Assembly (NCBI GenBank): GCA_004282875.1
Contig: SHLT01000013.1
Coordinates: 1-38,489, forward strand
Direction: 5' to 3'
Source of the DNA: Chromatiales bacterium
Lineage (GTDB): Bacteria; Pseudomonadota; Gammaproteobacteria; Steroidobacterales; Woeseiaceae
DNA length: 38,489 nucleotides
Shown here: in pieces, positions 9,832 to 19,030 of the stretch
Layout of the letters: every line of letters starts with the position of its first letter
Position numbering within the stretch: position 1 is the first letter of the stretch
Notes under the pieces: model-generated
Database searches by the model: none
Told to the model about the DNA's origin: nothing
What the model saw: only the letters and a program-made list of their open reading frames with translations
Made by a program: the position numbers and the translations under genes

Positions 9832-10830
9832 CTACTGCTCCGGAGAAATTTCGACGATCGTGCGGCCCGTTACCGTGCCATCGATGTACGCATCGAACGC
9901 CGCAGGCAATTCGTCAAAGGAAATCGTCCGGTTGCCTATGGCATCGAGGTGCTGCGGTTTCAAATCGCCGCCGATGCGGTTCCAGACCGTGCGCCGCAGG
10001 TCGCGCGGCGTATCGACCGAGTTGATGCCGAGCAGGCATACCGCCCGGAGAATGAACGGCATCACGGTCGTGTGCAGTTCGTGGCTTGCCGCCAGCCCGA
10101 TACTCGCGATATTGCCGCCGTACATCATGGTGCGGGTCAGCCACGCCAGGTAGTCGCCACCGAGGTTATCGATCGCGCCCGCCCATGCGGCTTTTTCCAT
10201 CGGCCGCTTGCCGAAGTCAATGTCATCGCGCAGCAGGATCTGTTGTGCGCCGATGCCCTTCAGGTAGGCCTCTTCGGCCGCCTTGCCGGTCACGGCCGCG
10301 ACCTCGTAACCGCGTCCCGCCAGCATGTCGATCGCTATACTGCCCACGCCGCCGGTCGCACCCGTGACCACGATCGGACCGAGATCGGGACTCTGGTTGT
10401 TTTGCTCCATGCGGTGAATCGCGAGCGCGGCCGTGTAACCCGCCGTGCCGATCTTCATGGCTTCTGCGCAAGTCATGCCGTCGGGAACCGCGACCAGGCT
10501 CTGGCTGTCGAGGCGGGCATACTCGGAGTAGCCCCCATCGATGGTCTCCGACAGCCCGCAGCCGTTGACGAGGACATGGCTGCCGGGCTGGAAATCGGCG
10601 TCCTCGGAGCTGACGACCACGCCCGCCAGGTCAATGCCGCCGTTCAGTGGGTATTTTCTCAAGATGCGCCCCTTACCCGTAGCGGCCAGGGCGTCCTTGT
10701 AATTGATGGTTGAGTGCGTGACGCGTACCACCACGTTGCCGTCGGTCAGGTCGTCAATAGCGAGTTCCTGGAAACCCGCGCTGATCTTGCCGTCCTGCTC
10801 GTCGATGCGAAATGCTCGGAATTTATCCAT
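9832..10830 (-). CDS. acuI: NADPH-dependent acryloyl-CoA reductase-like medium-chain oxidoreductase (YhdH/AcuI family)
   Basis: AcuI/YhdH proteins reduce acryloyl-CoA to propionyl-CoA, detoxifying acrylate from dimethylsulfoniopropionate or 3-hydroxypropionate. The 332-residue protein has the GroES-like N-domain with the family stretch STINYKDALAATGKG and GIDLAGVV, and a Rossmann domain with VTGATGGVGS. No zinc-binding cysteine/histidine set is visible, as expected for this branch. Its start at ATG 10830 overlaps the upstream hydrolase gene by eight bases. No DMSP lyase is in the window, so the role in acrylate metabolism is taken from the family and not from context; the symbol yhdH is equally usable. 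Confidence 0.88.
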   Translation of the reverse strand: MDKFRAFRIDEQDGKISAGFQELAIDDLTDGNVVVRVTHSTINYKDALAATGKGRILRKYPLNGGIDLAGVVVSSEDADFQPGSHVLVNGCGLSETIDGGYSEYARLDSQSLVAVPDGMTCAEAMKIGTAGYTAALAIHRMEQNNQSPDLGPIVVTGATGGVGSIAIDMLAGRGYEVAAVTGKAAEEAYLKGIGAQQILLRDDIDFGKRPMEKAAWAGAIDNLGGDYLAWLTRTMMYGGNIASIGLAASHELHTTVMPFILRAVCLLGINSVDTPRDLRRTVWNRIGGDLKPQHLDAIGNRTISFDELPAAFDAYIDGTVTGRTIVEISPEQ

Positions 10831-11761
10831 TGTTCTTCTCCAGTCGCTGCAGCCATGACACCAGGCCCTGGGCGTTTAGTTCAATGTCGATCTCGAGCAC
10901 CGACCGCATCGCGTCACGATCGCCGGCGAAGCCATGCTCAAGCAGGCGCTGACTCAAATATTCGTCCATTGCCTGTTGGATGCGCTCACCGCGATTCGGT
11001 TCCGCCCGATGCCGGAGCGCAAGGTCCACATAGGCATCGATGCCCGCGTGCATGTCATCCGCGAGGCGCTCAAGATCGCATACCCGGCTGTAATGCGTAA
11101 GGAACAGCTGTCCGGGCTCGCAGCCCATGATGCGGTCCACCGACTTGTGCGCCTCGTCAGGATCGAAGCTCGCGGGGGTTGTCGTCGGGAAGATGAACTC
11201 GCCATCGGCCGTGTCGCACTCGCGATAGGAAATGCCGAAGCTGTCGCCCGTGAATACGCTGCGCGACGCGGGATCATTGAGCACGTAGTGGTGCCTGGCG
11301 TGACCCTCGGTGTGCAACGCGTGCATCACCCTGCCGTTGAGCTCGAAACGCGCCTCGTCATCGGCAATCACCACGCGGGACTCATCGATGGGAACGATGT
11401 CGCCGTACATTGCGCGCATGCGGTCTTCGCCGTAGACCGCGATCGTCCCGGCAATCAGCCGCTCCGGGTCCACCATGTGCGGGGCGCCGCGCGGATGCAC
11501 GACGCAGCGGGCGTTCGGCAGCTGCTGCATCAGCAGACCGGCGCCGCCGGCATGATCGAGATGAATATGGGTCAGGAAAACGTAGTCGACGTCGCCGGCA
11601 TCAAGGTCCTGCTGCCGCAGCGCATCGAGCAACAGGGGGACGGCATCATTCGCGCCGGTGTCCACGAACGCGGCCCGGCCGCCTTCAACAATGAGGTGGC
11701 TCGCATCCTGAAGCGGCCGCAGGTACTCCGTGTCGATGGCGAGTACGCCATCGTTGAGCAT
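10823..11761 (-). CDS. Metallo-beta-lactamase-fold hydrolase
   Basis: The metallo-beta-lactamase fold hosts many metal-dependent hydrolases, including glyoxalase II types and quorum-signal lactonases. The 312-residue protein shows the metal motif THIHLDHAGG, then HTEGHARHH and FTGDSFG, which supply the remaining histidine and aspartate ligands. A C-terminal helical domain of about 100 residues follows. ATG 11761 is chosen because the longer frame would run into the cytochrome gene, whose stop lies 16 bases upstream, and because the protein then begins MLNDGVLAID, typical for the fold. It sits between a cytochrome c gene and the reductase gene. The substrate is unknown. Confidence 0.87.
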   Translation of the reverse strand: MLNDGVLAIDTEYLRPLQDASHLIVEGGRAAFVDTGANDAVPLLLDALRQQDLDAGDVDYVFLTHIHLDHAGGAGLLMQQLPNARCVVHPRGAPHMVDPERLIAGTIAVYGEDRMRAMYGDIVPIDESRVVIADDEARFELNGRVMHALHTEGHARHHYVLNDPASRSVFTGDSFGISYRECDTADGEFIFPTTTPASFDPDEAHKSVDRIMGCEPGQLFLTHYSRVCDLERLADDMHAGIDAYVDLALRHRAEPNRGERIQQAMDEYLSQRLLEHGFAGDRDAMRSVLEIDIELNAQGLVSWLQRLEKNNG

Positions 11762-11777
11762 CGTGATATGAGCGTGC

Positions 11778-12380
11778 CTACTCAGGCTTCGTGGTCTCAA
11801 GGCCTTCAAGGCTCGAGAAGTACATTGCCAGCTTCGCCAGGTCTTCCTCGGCAATCAGGGCTGCCTGCGCCGTCATGACGGGATCCGTGCGCGTGCCATC
11901 GCGGTACTGCTTGAGCGCATTCAGGAGGTAGTCCTCCCACTGCCCTGCCAGCGTCGGCCAGACCGCGCTAATGCTGATGCCGTTCTGGCCATGGCAGGCT
12001 GCACAGGTTGCCGCCTTGTCAAAGGACGCGCCCTGCGTGCCGCCGGCCGCGACCGTGTCGCCACCGATGCTGGCCAGGTACGCCGAAACGTCGGCGATTT
12101 GCTGGTCGGTCATGCTCGTTGCCTGGGCGCCCATCGTCGGATGCTTGCGGGCGCCGTCTCGGTAGCCCTTGAGGGCGATCTCGAGATAGGCGGCTTTTTG
12201 CCCGCCGAGTTTCGGTACGCGAAAGGACGGGTAGGCGTTGCGGTAGCCCTCGATGCCGTGGCAGCCGAGGCAGGTGTAGGTAAGTTCCTTGCCAGCCGCA
12301 GCATCGCCTTCGGCGTATGCGGGCTGCGCAAGAAAGGCCACTGCGAGCAGCAGTGTCGCGGCGCTAGCTACGATCTTCAT
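11778..12380 (-). CDS. Periplasmic di-heme cytochrome c (c4-like)
   Basis: This is an electron carrier of the cytochrome c4/c553 type. The precursor has 200 residues with a clear signal peptide (residues 1-23, ending PAYA before EGD). Two heme sites are seen, CLGCH at 37-41 and CAACH at 126-130, each in its own c-type domain, and each domain has a methionine in a matching place (Met83 in HPTMGAQA and a second in DPVMTAQA) suited to be the sixth iron ligand. Start ATG 12380 is preferred over the longer frame because it opens the signal peptide. It leads the minus-strand cluster of hydrolase, reductase and S9 peptidase, and is divergent from the DUF945 gene. Confidence 0.92.
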   Translation of the reverse strand: MKIVASAATLLLAVAFLAQPAYAEGDAAAGKELTYTCLGCHGIEGYRNAYPSFRVPKLGGQKAAYLEIALKGYRDGARKHPTMGAQATSMTDQQIADVSAYLASIGGDTVAAGGTQGASFDKAATCAACHGQNGISISAVWPTLAGQWEDYLLNALKQYRDGTRTDPVMTAQAALIAEEDLAKLAMYFSSLEGLETTKPE

Positions 12381-12552
12381 GTTCGTAATCACTTGAATTT
12401 TCACTTGTTCCAAACCCCGGCCAGGGCAGAGGTTGCGAATGAGGCCGCTATGGTAGTGACACTCGCCGCCGATTTCTAGCACTCATGCCGGGTTGCGGAC
12501 AACGCCCATGCTAGCATCGGCACTTTCTGGCCCTTCAAACAGAGGATTCAAC

Positions 12553-13875
12553 GTGAAGAAAGGTGTTGTCGTCGTACTCATTCTCCTCGCCCTGGTTGTC
12601 CTGGTATCGCCCGCCATCGTCGGACGGCTGGCCGAAAAATCCATGGACGAGAACCTGAACTGGGCAGCTCAGGAAAGCGGCGATGTCCGCGTGACGTCCG
12701 AAAACTTCAAGCGTGGGTGGTTTTCGTCCGAGGGCCAGCATCGCATCGAGCTCAACGAGGGCGAACTCAAAACCATGGTGCAGACCATGACCGGCACCAC
12801 AGGCGCCGGCGGTGACCTGCCGGTGCTCGTCATCAACACCAAGCTCGATCACGGACTGATCCCGGTGTCCTCCATGTCACGGGAACAGGGTTCGCTTGCG
12901 CCGGGGCTTGGCAGCGCCGTATCCACGATGCGGGTCGAGTTCTCTGACGGTGAGGGCGCGGACATCCCCGGCACGATCTACAGCAAGGTCGGGCTCGGCG
13001 GCGAGCTGCTGTCGAACTACATCCTCGAAGCCGGCTCACACGAGGATAGTGGCGAGACTGCAACCTGGGGCGCGACCGATATCAAGGTAAAGACCAACCC
13101 GAAGACGGGCGAAGCCTCGTTTAGTGGAAGCGTGGGCTCGATCTCGGTTGACGAGGGCGACCAGGTCGTGTCCATCGGCGGCCTGACGTTTGACGGGTCC
13201 CAGGAGCCGACGGACTTTGGTCTCGCCGTCGGCGCGATGAGCCTGAAGCTTGACGACTTCGAGGTCCGGATCGGCTCCACAGCGGTTGGCGGAATGCAGA
13301 GCATGACCGTCGACGCCAGCTCGGCGCTCGACGGTGCCGACGTGAACGCGGACGCCACCGTCAGCATGCTGTTCAAGGACCTGCCGCAGTTCGGCGAGGC
13401 CTCGTTCGACCTGGACTTCGAGCTGGCCGGCGCCGATGCACAGATCCTTGCGCGCCTGCAGCGCGCGCTCGACAACGTCGGCGGTTCACAGGACCCGATG
13501 GCGGTCTATGCGGCGGTTGAAAGCGACGCGCTGCAGTTGTTTGCGGCCGGTTTCGAGATGAACTTCAAGCGGCTCGACTTGACGTTGCCGCAGGGCACGA
13601 TGACGTCAAGAATGATGTTCTCGTTTGACGAACGCGACCCGGCCGACTTCGCCTGGACATCTTTACTGATGACCACCGAGGCGACCGTCGACGTGTCCAT
13701 CCCCCAAGCGCTGGTCGAAATGCTCGTGGAGATGCAGCCGAATGCCGCCATGGCCATCGGCAGCGGCTTCCTGGTCAAGCGCGGCGACGCCTATGTCATG
13801 AACGCCGAGATGAAAAAGGGACTGCTCAATGTCAACGGTGCGCCGATCCCGATTCCGTTCGGCGCCGTCCGTTAG
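12553..13875 (+). CDS. DUF945 family (YdgA-like) membrane-anchored periplasmic protein
   Basis: The function of DUF945 proteins is not established. The protein has 440 residues: one N-terminal membrane anchor (about residues 4-26, VVVVLILLALVVLVSPAIVG) and a large beta-rich periplasmic part. The pattern NFKRGWFSSEGQ near residue 55 is the hallmark of the family. The start is GTG 12553, preceded at six bases by AGAGGA; an upstream in-frame ATG at 12493 would add 20 residues ahead of the anchor without a ribosome site. It converges with the opp ATPase gene, six bases apart. The 172-base gap to the divergent cytochrome gene must hold both promoters; it contains the palindrome ATGCTAGCAT at 12508-12517. 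Confidence 0.85.
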   Translation: MKKGVVVVLILLALVVLVSPAIVGRLAEKSMDENLNWAAQESGDVRVTSENFKRGWFSSEGQHRIELNEGELKTMVQTMTGTTGAGGDLPVLVINTKLDHGLIPVSSMSREQGSLAPGLGSAVSTMRVEFSDGEGADIPGTIYSKVGLGGELLSNYILEAGSHEDSGETATWGATDIKVKTNPKTGEASFSGSVGSISVDEGDQVVSIGGLTFDGSQEPTDFGLAVGAMSLKLDDFEVRIGSTAVGGMQSMTVDASSALDGADVNADATVSMLFKDLPQFGEASFDLDFELAGADAQILARLQRALDNVGGSQDPMAVYAAVESDALQLFAAGFEMNFKRLDLTLPQGTMTSRMMFSFDERDPADFAWTSLLMTTEATVDVSIPQALVEMLVEMQPNAAMAIGSGFLVKRGDAYVMNAEMKKGLLNVNGAPIPIPFGAVR

Positions 13876-13881
13876 CGCGGC

Positions 13882-15603
13882 TCAGTTCGGAAAGTGGCAG
13901 GCCACGCTGGACCCGGCAACGTCGCGCATGCTCGGCGCCGTGCTACCGCACCTGGCCTCGGCTTTCGTGCAGCGCGGATGAAACACGCAGCCCGGCGGCG
14001 GGTTCACGGGTGACGGCACCTCGCCACGCAGGGGCGCGCGCTTCGGCACGACGACCGGGTCCGGAACCGGCACGGAATCGAGCAGCGCCTGCGTGTAGGG
14101 GTGTCGCGGCGCCGTAAACAGCGTGCCGCTGTCGGCCGCCTCAACGAGCTTGCCCAGGTACATGACGAGCACCCGGTGACTGATCGACCGCACGACCGCG
14201 AGATCATGTGAAATAAAGATGATGGACAGGCCAGTGTCCGCCTGTACCGCGCGCAGCATATCCAGCACCTGCCGGCGCACCGACCCGTCGAGCGCCGCGA
14301 CGGCTTCGTCACAAACGAGAACTCTGGGCCTCAATATCAGGGCGCGCGCTATCGCGACGCGCTGCGCCTGTCCGCCCGAGAGCTGGTGCGGGAAACGCTG
14401 CAGGAACCTCTCGCTTAAGCCAACCTTTTCGAGGATCGCCGTCACGCGCTCCAGCCGCTCCGCCGCTGTCATCGACGGTTCATGCACGAGCAGGGGTTCG
14501 GCGACGATCGCGCGCACGCGCATTTGCGGATTCAGCGCACTGACCGGGTCCTGGAATACGAGCTGCAGATCGCGCCGCTGCGATTTCAGCCGTCGCTCGA
14601 CCGGCCCCTCCAGGTTCTTCCCCGCGTAAACGACGCGGCCCGCCGAGAGCGGCACCAGTCCCAGCATCGCCCGTACGACGCTCGACTTGCCGGAGCCGGA
14701 TTCGCCTACAACCGCGACAGTTTCGCCTTCCCGAACCGCAAAACTCACTTTCCTGACCGCTGTCAGGTCGCGGTATTCAACCGATGCATCGCTGACGCTG
14801 AGAATCGTACTGCCGGTGGCGGAGGTCGCCACGTCGCCTCTATCAACACGTGGCGCGGCATCCAGCAGCGTCCGTGTGTGGGGGTGCCCTGGCGCCGCAA
14901 ACAGCGTGGTTGTCTGCCCCTGTTCAACGAGGTGGCCTTTGTCGAGCACGATCATGTGCTCGCAATGACCCGCCACGACGCCGAGGTCGTGTGTAATCAG
15001 CAGCAGCGCCGTATTGTCGCGAATGTCCTCGAGCAGATCGAGTATCTGGGCCTGCACCGTGACGTCGAGCGCTGTCGTGGGCTCATCGGCGATCAACAGG
15101 TCCGGCTCGACGATCAGGGCCGAGGCCAGCATGACGCGCTGGCGCATGCCCCCCGACAGTTCGTGGGGATAGGCGCGAAGCTGCCTGTCGGGATCGGGCA
15201 GGCCGACCTTTGCGAGCATCTCGAGCACCCGCGCATCGACTGCCGCTTTGTCTGTGCCACCATGGCTGCGCAGGATCTGCCGCAACTGCGCACCGATGCG
15301 CAGGTAGGGGTTGAGCGCCTGCATGGGATCCTGGAACACCATGCCGATGCGGCGCGCCCGGAACGTGTCGAGCTCCCGCTCGCTTGCCCCCAGCAGCTGC
15401 TGCTCGTCGAACAGGATGCTGCCGCTGACCTCGGCCTGCCGCGGCAGCAGCCCGAGTATGGCCAGTGCCGACTGCGATTTTCCCGAGCCGGATTCCCCGA
15501 CCAGGCCAACGGACTCCCCGCGGTCGATGTAGAGGTCGACGCCATCGACCACCGTGTCGTTGCCGTAGCGGATCGTCAGCCCCTGCACGTCGAGCAGGCT
15601 CAC
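13882..15603 (-). CDS. Oligopeptide ABC transporter, fused double ATP-binding protein (OppDF type)
   Basis: This protein powers the peptide importer encoded by the three genes before it. Its 573 residues hold two complete ATPase domains in one chain, as in YejF or GsiA, where E. coli Opp has separate OppD and OppF. Both halves have Walker A GESGSGKS, and signatures LSGGMRQR and LSGGQAQR. The C-terminus carries the oligopeptide-transporter extension with FHPRC and four cysteines (CVFHPRC, a third six residues later, and one near the end); such cysteines hold an iron-sulfur cluster in some relatives. The GTG start at 15603 has GAGGAG six bases upstream and overlaps the oppC stop by four bases. 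Confidence 0.94.
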   Translation of the reverse strand: MSLLDVQGLTIRYGNDTVVDGVDLYIDRGESVGLVGESGSGKSQSALAILGLLPRQAEVSGSILFDEQQLLGASERELDTFRARRIGMVFQDPMQALNPYLRIGAQLRQILRSHGGTDKAAVDARVLEMLAKVGLPDPDRQLRAYPHELSGGMRQRVMLASALIVEPDLLIADEPTTALDVTVQAQILDLLEDIRDNTALLLITHDLGVVAGHCEHMIVLDKGHLVEQGQTTTLFAAPGHPHTRTLLDAAPRVDRGDVATSATGSTILSVSDASVEYRDLTAVRKVSFAVREGETVAVVGESGSGKSSVVRAMLGLVPLSAGRVVYAGKNLEGPVERRLKSQRRDLQLVFQDPVSALNPQMRVRAIVAEPLLVHEPSMTAAERLERVTAILEKVGLSERFLQRFPHQLSGGQAQRVAIARALILRPRVLVCDEAVAALDGSVRRQVLDMLRAVQADTGLSIIFISHDLAVVRSISHRVLVMYLGKLVEAADSGTLFTAPRHPYTQALLDSVPVPDPVVVPKRAPLRGEVPSPVNPPPGCVFHPRCTKAEARCGSTAPSMRDVAGSSVACHFPN

Positions 15604-16415
15604 GACAAGCTCCTCGCATCGAATTGATCGCGCAGTCCGTCGCCCAGGAAGTTGAAGCACATGAGGATGAGCGCCAGCAGTGTTGCCGGTATCAGCAGCG
15701 CCCACGAGGCGCTCTCCATCAGCTTCACGCCGTTTTCGACGAGCGCACCAAGCGACGTCTGCGGTTCCTGCACGCCGAGGCCGAGATAACTCAGGAAGGA
15801 CTCTACGAGAATGGCCTGCGGAATCGTCAGCGTGACGTACACGATGACGATCCCGACGAGGTTCGGCGCAATGTGCCGGAAGATGATGCGCAGTGGACTG
15901 GCGCCCATCAGTCGCGCTGCCTCGACAAACTCTCTTTCGCGCAGGCCCAGTGTCTGCCCACGCACGATACGCGCCATGTCGAGCCAGTTGATGGCACCGA
16001 TAGCCACGAAGATCAGCAGAAAGTTTCGTTCAAACGCCACCATGAGCAGGATGACGAAGAAAATAAACGGTAGTGCGTACAGCGTATCGACAAAGCGCAT
16101 CATCGCAGCATCCACGCGCCCGCCGACGAAGCCTGCGATCGCGCCGTACGCGACGCCGATGACAAGGCTGACAAAACTCGCCACGATGGCGACGAGCAGG
16201 GAGACGCGGATACCGAGCATCGTTCGCACGAACAGGTCGCGCCCCAGGTCATCGGTGCCGAAGAGGTGCATATCTCCGAGAGATGGTGGCGCGAGCGGGC
16301 GATCGAAGTTGGTAGTGAAGTAATCGTGCGGACTGATCCATGGCCCGACCAGTGCCGTGATTGCCACCACAATCAAGATGCCGCCGGTTACACGGATGCC
16401 GCGCCCGGCCCTCAT
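15600..16415 (-). CDS. oppC: Oligopeptide ABC transporter permease OppC
   Basis: OppC is the second membrane subunit of the peptide importer. The 271-residue protein starts with a membrane helix (GGILIVVAITALVGPWI), followed by the polar loop HLFGTDDLGRDLFVR that is diagnostic for this permease class, then five more helices. The EAA loop that contacts the ATPase is seen as EAARLMGASPLRIIFRHI. ATG 16415 is used because it overlaps the oppB stop as ATGA; the frame continues upstream into oppB but without family similarity. The coupling and order oppB-oppC-ATPase are standard. Confidence 0.96.
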   Translation of the reverse strand: MRAGRGIRVTGGILIVVAITALVGPWISPHDYFTTNFDRPLAPPSLGDMHLFGTDDLGRDLFVRTMLGIRVSLLVAIVASFVSLVIGVAYGAIAGFVGGRVDAAMMRFVDTLYALPFIFFVILLMVAFERNFLLIFVAIGAINWLDMARIVRGQTLGLREREFVEAARLMGASPLRIIFRHIAPNLVGIVIVYVTLTIPQAILVESFLSYLGLGVQEPQTSLGALVENGVKLMESASWALLIPATLLALILMCFNFLGDGLRDQFDARSLS

Positions 16416-17335
16416 CGGTACCGCACCCTCGGGTCGATGATGCCGTAGAGAATGTCGACGATGAGATTGAGCGCAATGATCAACGTCGCGTACGTAATGA
16501 CAATGCCGAGTACCAGCGTGTAGTCGCGATTGGACGCCCCGCGCACAAACAGCTGGCCCATGCCCGAAATGCCGAAGATCTCCTCGACCACGACCGAGCC
16601 GGTGAGCACGGCCGCGACCGCCGGCCCGAGGTACGAGAGCACTGGCAGCATGGCCGGTCGCAGTGCGTGCACGCGCACAACCGTCGCCGTGCCCAACCCC
16701 TGGGCGCGCGCCGTCCGGACGAAATCGCGGCCCAGCACATCGATCATGCTCGCCCGCGTCAGGCGCGCAATGTACGCGATCTGCGGCAACGCCAGCGTGA
16801 TGACGGGCAGCACGTAGCGGCTGATCCCAGTCTGGCTCGTCCAGCCCGCCGGCAGCCAGTGCAGCTTCACGGCAAACAGCAACACGAGCACCGGGGCGAC
16901 GACGAATACAGGAATAGATAGGCCCGTCATCGAGAAGCCCATGACGAACTTGTCCAGCCACGAGCCCTGCCGCAATGCTGCGACGGTACCTGCCGCCATG
17001 CCGAGCAACAGCGCGAGCGTAATTGCCAGCGCGCCGATCCTCAGCGACCGCGGAAATGTTTCAGCGATGAGCTCGTCAACATCGTAGTCACGATAGCCAT
17101 AGGACGGGCCGAGGTCGCCCTGTACGAGTCCGGACACATAACGAATGAACTGTTTCGGCAGCGGTTCGTCGAGGCGGTACTTCTTCTCGATTTTTTCTTC
17201 GACGTGCTCGGGCAACACGCGCTCATTGCTAAACGGCCCGCCCGGCGCGGCATGCACCATCAGGAACGCGAGAGCAATCACCAACAGTAGCGTCGGTATT
17301 GCTCCCAGAATCCGGAGCAGCGTGTATCGAAGCAA
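16412..17335 (-). CDS. oppB: Oligopeptide ABC transporter permease OppB
   Basis: OppB is the first membrane subunit of the importer. Its 307 residues match E. coli OppB closely in length and along the whole chain as I remember it: the start LRYTLLRILGAIPTL, the periplasmic HVEEKIEKKYRLDEPLP, the family stretch GPSYGYRDYDVDELI, the EAA loop around VRTARAQGLG, and the ending IDPRVRYR. The start is TTG 17335; no nearby ATG gives this N-terminus and the ribosome site is weak. It follows oppA by 42 bases and overlaps oppC by four. Confidence 0.96.
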   Translation of the reverse strand: MLRYTLLRILGAIPTLLLVIALAFLMVHAAPGGPFSNERVLPEHVEEKIEKKYRLDEPLPKQFIRYVSGLVQGDLGPSYGYRDYDVDELIAETFPRSLRIGALAITLALLLGMAAGTVAALRQGSWLDKFVMGFSMTGLSIPVFVVAPVLVLLFAVKLHWLPAGWTSQTGISRYVLPVITLALPQIAYIARLTRASMIDVLGRDFVRTARAQGLGTATVVRVHALRPAMLPVLSYLGPAVAAVLTGSVVVEEIFGISGMGQLFVRGASNRDYTLVLGIVITYATLIIALNLIVDILYGIIDPRVRYR

Positions 17336-17377
17336 GTTCTTTATCCCGTGCGGCCCGCAACCGGAATTGACTGCCTC

Positions 17378-18988
17378 CTAGTCACCACCGGCCGCTTTGA
17401 AGCTCAGGTGCTGAGAGTAATGGTAATCAAGAACATTGTCTCCCCAGCCCTCGATCTCGGGCTTGACGAGATGCTTCGAAACGTAGAAATAGAGCGGTAT
17501 GACCGGATGGTCCGACAGCATCTTACGCTCGGCTTCCTCCAGGAGCAGTCGGCGCTGCTTCGGGTCGCTCTGCGCGGCAGCGAGCTCCATGAGTTCATCA
17601 TAGTCCTCGTTCTCGTAGCGCGGCATGTTCATGCCGTTGCCGGACTGCAGGATGCTGAGGAACGTATGCGCATCGTTGTAGTCGCCCACCCAGCTCGCCC
17701 GGAACACTTGCGTGACCTCGGCCTCGCGCATGTTGGCGAGCCACACCTGCGACTCCTCGTTGATGAGCTCGGCTTCCACGCCGAGCACGTCGAGCCACAT
17801 CGACTGGATGGCCACTGCGACCTTCTTGTGCGTCGCGTTGGTGTTGAAGCGAATCTGGACGCGCAGCGGATTGTCTTCACTGTAACCGGCCTGCCTGTAC
17901 AGGTGTCGCGCACGCTGTTCGCGGTCATTCTTGCTGAGCGACGAAAAGCTCAGCCGCGGTGGATCATAGTTGTTGATGCCGGGCGGCACCCAGCTGTAGG
18001 CCGGTGGCTCGCCGCGACCGACAACGTCCTCGACCAGCTCTTCGCGGTCAACCGCCATCGACAGGGCCTGGCGTAACGCCAGGTTGTCCTTGAACGGCGG
18101 TTTCGTCAGGTTGAAACCGTAGTAATAGATATTGAGTTGTGGCGAGACGTGAAGCTCGTTGCCATATTGATTACGCACTTGCGCAAACGCGTCGGGCGGG
18201 ACCGTGCTGGTGATGTGTAACTCACCGGCGCGATAGCGGTTGAGTTCGGCGGTGTCCTGAACCAAGACGTGGTAGTTGACCGCGTCGATCGCGGTCGCGG
18301 CATTGTTCCAGTAATGCTCGTTGCGCGTGAGGGCGATCAGTGAACCGGGCACCCACGCCGCAAGCTTGTAGGCGCCGTTCGACACCAGGCGACCGGGCCG
18401 GGCGAATCTATCGCCGTGCTCGGCGATCGACGGCGGGTGAATCGGGAACGTACTCGGGTTCGACAGCAGGTTGATGAAGTACGGTGCCGGCTGCGCCAAG
18501 CGAATGACAAGCGTCCGGTCATCGGGCGCTTCGACGCCGAGCATTGATACGGGTATATCCCCCGCGGAAATCGCGGCAGCGTTTTCAATCCCTGACAACA
18601 GGTCGACGTACACCGCCGCCGTTTCCGGATCGACCAGCCGGCGCATACCCGCTACGAAATGATCGGCCACCACGGGATCGCCGTTCGACCAGCGCAGGCC
18701 GTCCCGCAAATGGAATGTGTACCGGAGGCCGTCATCCGACACTTCCCAGCTTTCCGCGGCGGCCGGAATCAGCTCGCCGGTCGCCGAATAGCCGACGAGG
18801 CCTTCGCCCAGGTCGCGCAACACATCGGCGGCCTGGAGGCTGCGCGCCTTGTGGTGATCGAGCGTTTCCGCATCGGTGGGCAGGCCGCGCTGCAGAGTGT
18901 CAGGCGGGCCGGCAGGCTCGTCTGCCTCGCCGCAGGCGTACAGGCCGGCGAACACCAGGCACAGACCCAATATGCGTAGCGTTTTCAT
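17378..18988 (-). CDS. oppA: Oligopeptide-binding lipoprotein OppA (SBP family 5)
   Basis: This periplasmic receptor captures peptides for the OppBC channel. The 536-residue precursor has a lipoprotein signal with a probable lipobox LYAC (Cys19), so it should be membrane-anchored, unlike the soluble E. coli OppA. Family features include GLVGYSATGELIPAAAESWEVSDDG split over the first domain, YTFHLRDGLRWSNGDPV, and the repeated pattern ALRQALSMAVDRE. It lies 42 bases after mnmG and 42 bases before oppB on the same strand, so mnmG and opp may share a transcript. The match of OppB to E. coli and the family assignment suggest oligopeptides; dipeptides or other solutes cannot be ruled out. Confidence 0.93.
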   Translation of the reverse strand: MKTLRILGLCLVFAGLYACGEADEPAGPPDTLQRGLPTDAETLDHHKARSLQAADVLRDLGEGLVGYSATGELIPAAAESWEVSDDGLRYTFHLRDGLRWSNGDPVVADHFVAGMRRLVDPETAAVYVDLLSGIENAAAISAGDIPVSMLGVEAPDDRTLVIRLAQPAPYFINLLSNPSTFPIHPPSIAEHGDRFARPGRLVSNGAYKLAAWVPGSLIALTRNEHYWNNAATAIDAVNYHVLVQDTAELNRYRAGELHITSTVPPDAFAQVRNQYGNELHVSPQLNIYYYGFNLTKPPFKDNLALRQALSMAVDREELVEDVVGRGEPPAYSWVPPGINNYDPPRLSFSSLSKNDREQRARHLYRQAGYSEDNPLRVQIRFNTNATHKKVAVAIQSMWLDVLGVEAELINEESQVWLANMREAEVTQVFRASWVGDYNDAHTFLSILQSGNGMNMPRYENEDYDELMELAAAQSDPKQRRLLLEEAERKMLSDHPVIPLYFYVSKHLVKPEIEGWGDNVLDYHYSQHLSFKAAGGD

Positions 18989-19030
18989 CGCCTGAGGATA
19001 CCTGACTGGGCGACGCGACGCTGCGACGTG

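Noticed and set aside
16416-16961. Upstream extension of the oppC frame
   Set aside because: It lies wholly inside oppB in another frame; the ATGA overlap gives a normal OppC.
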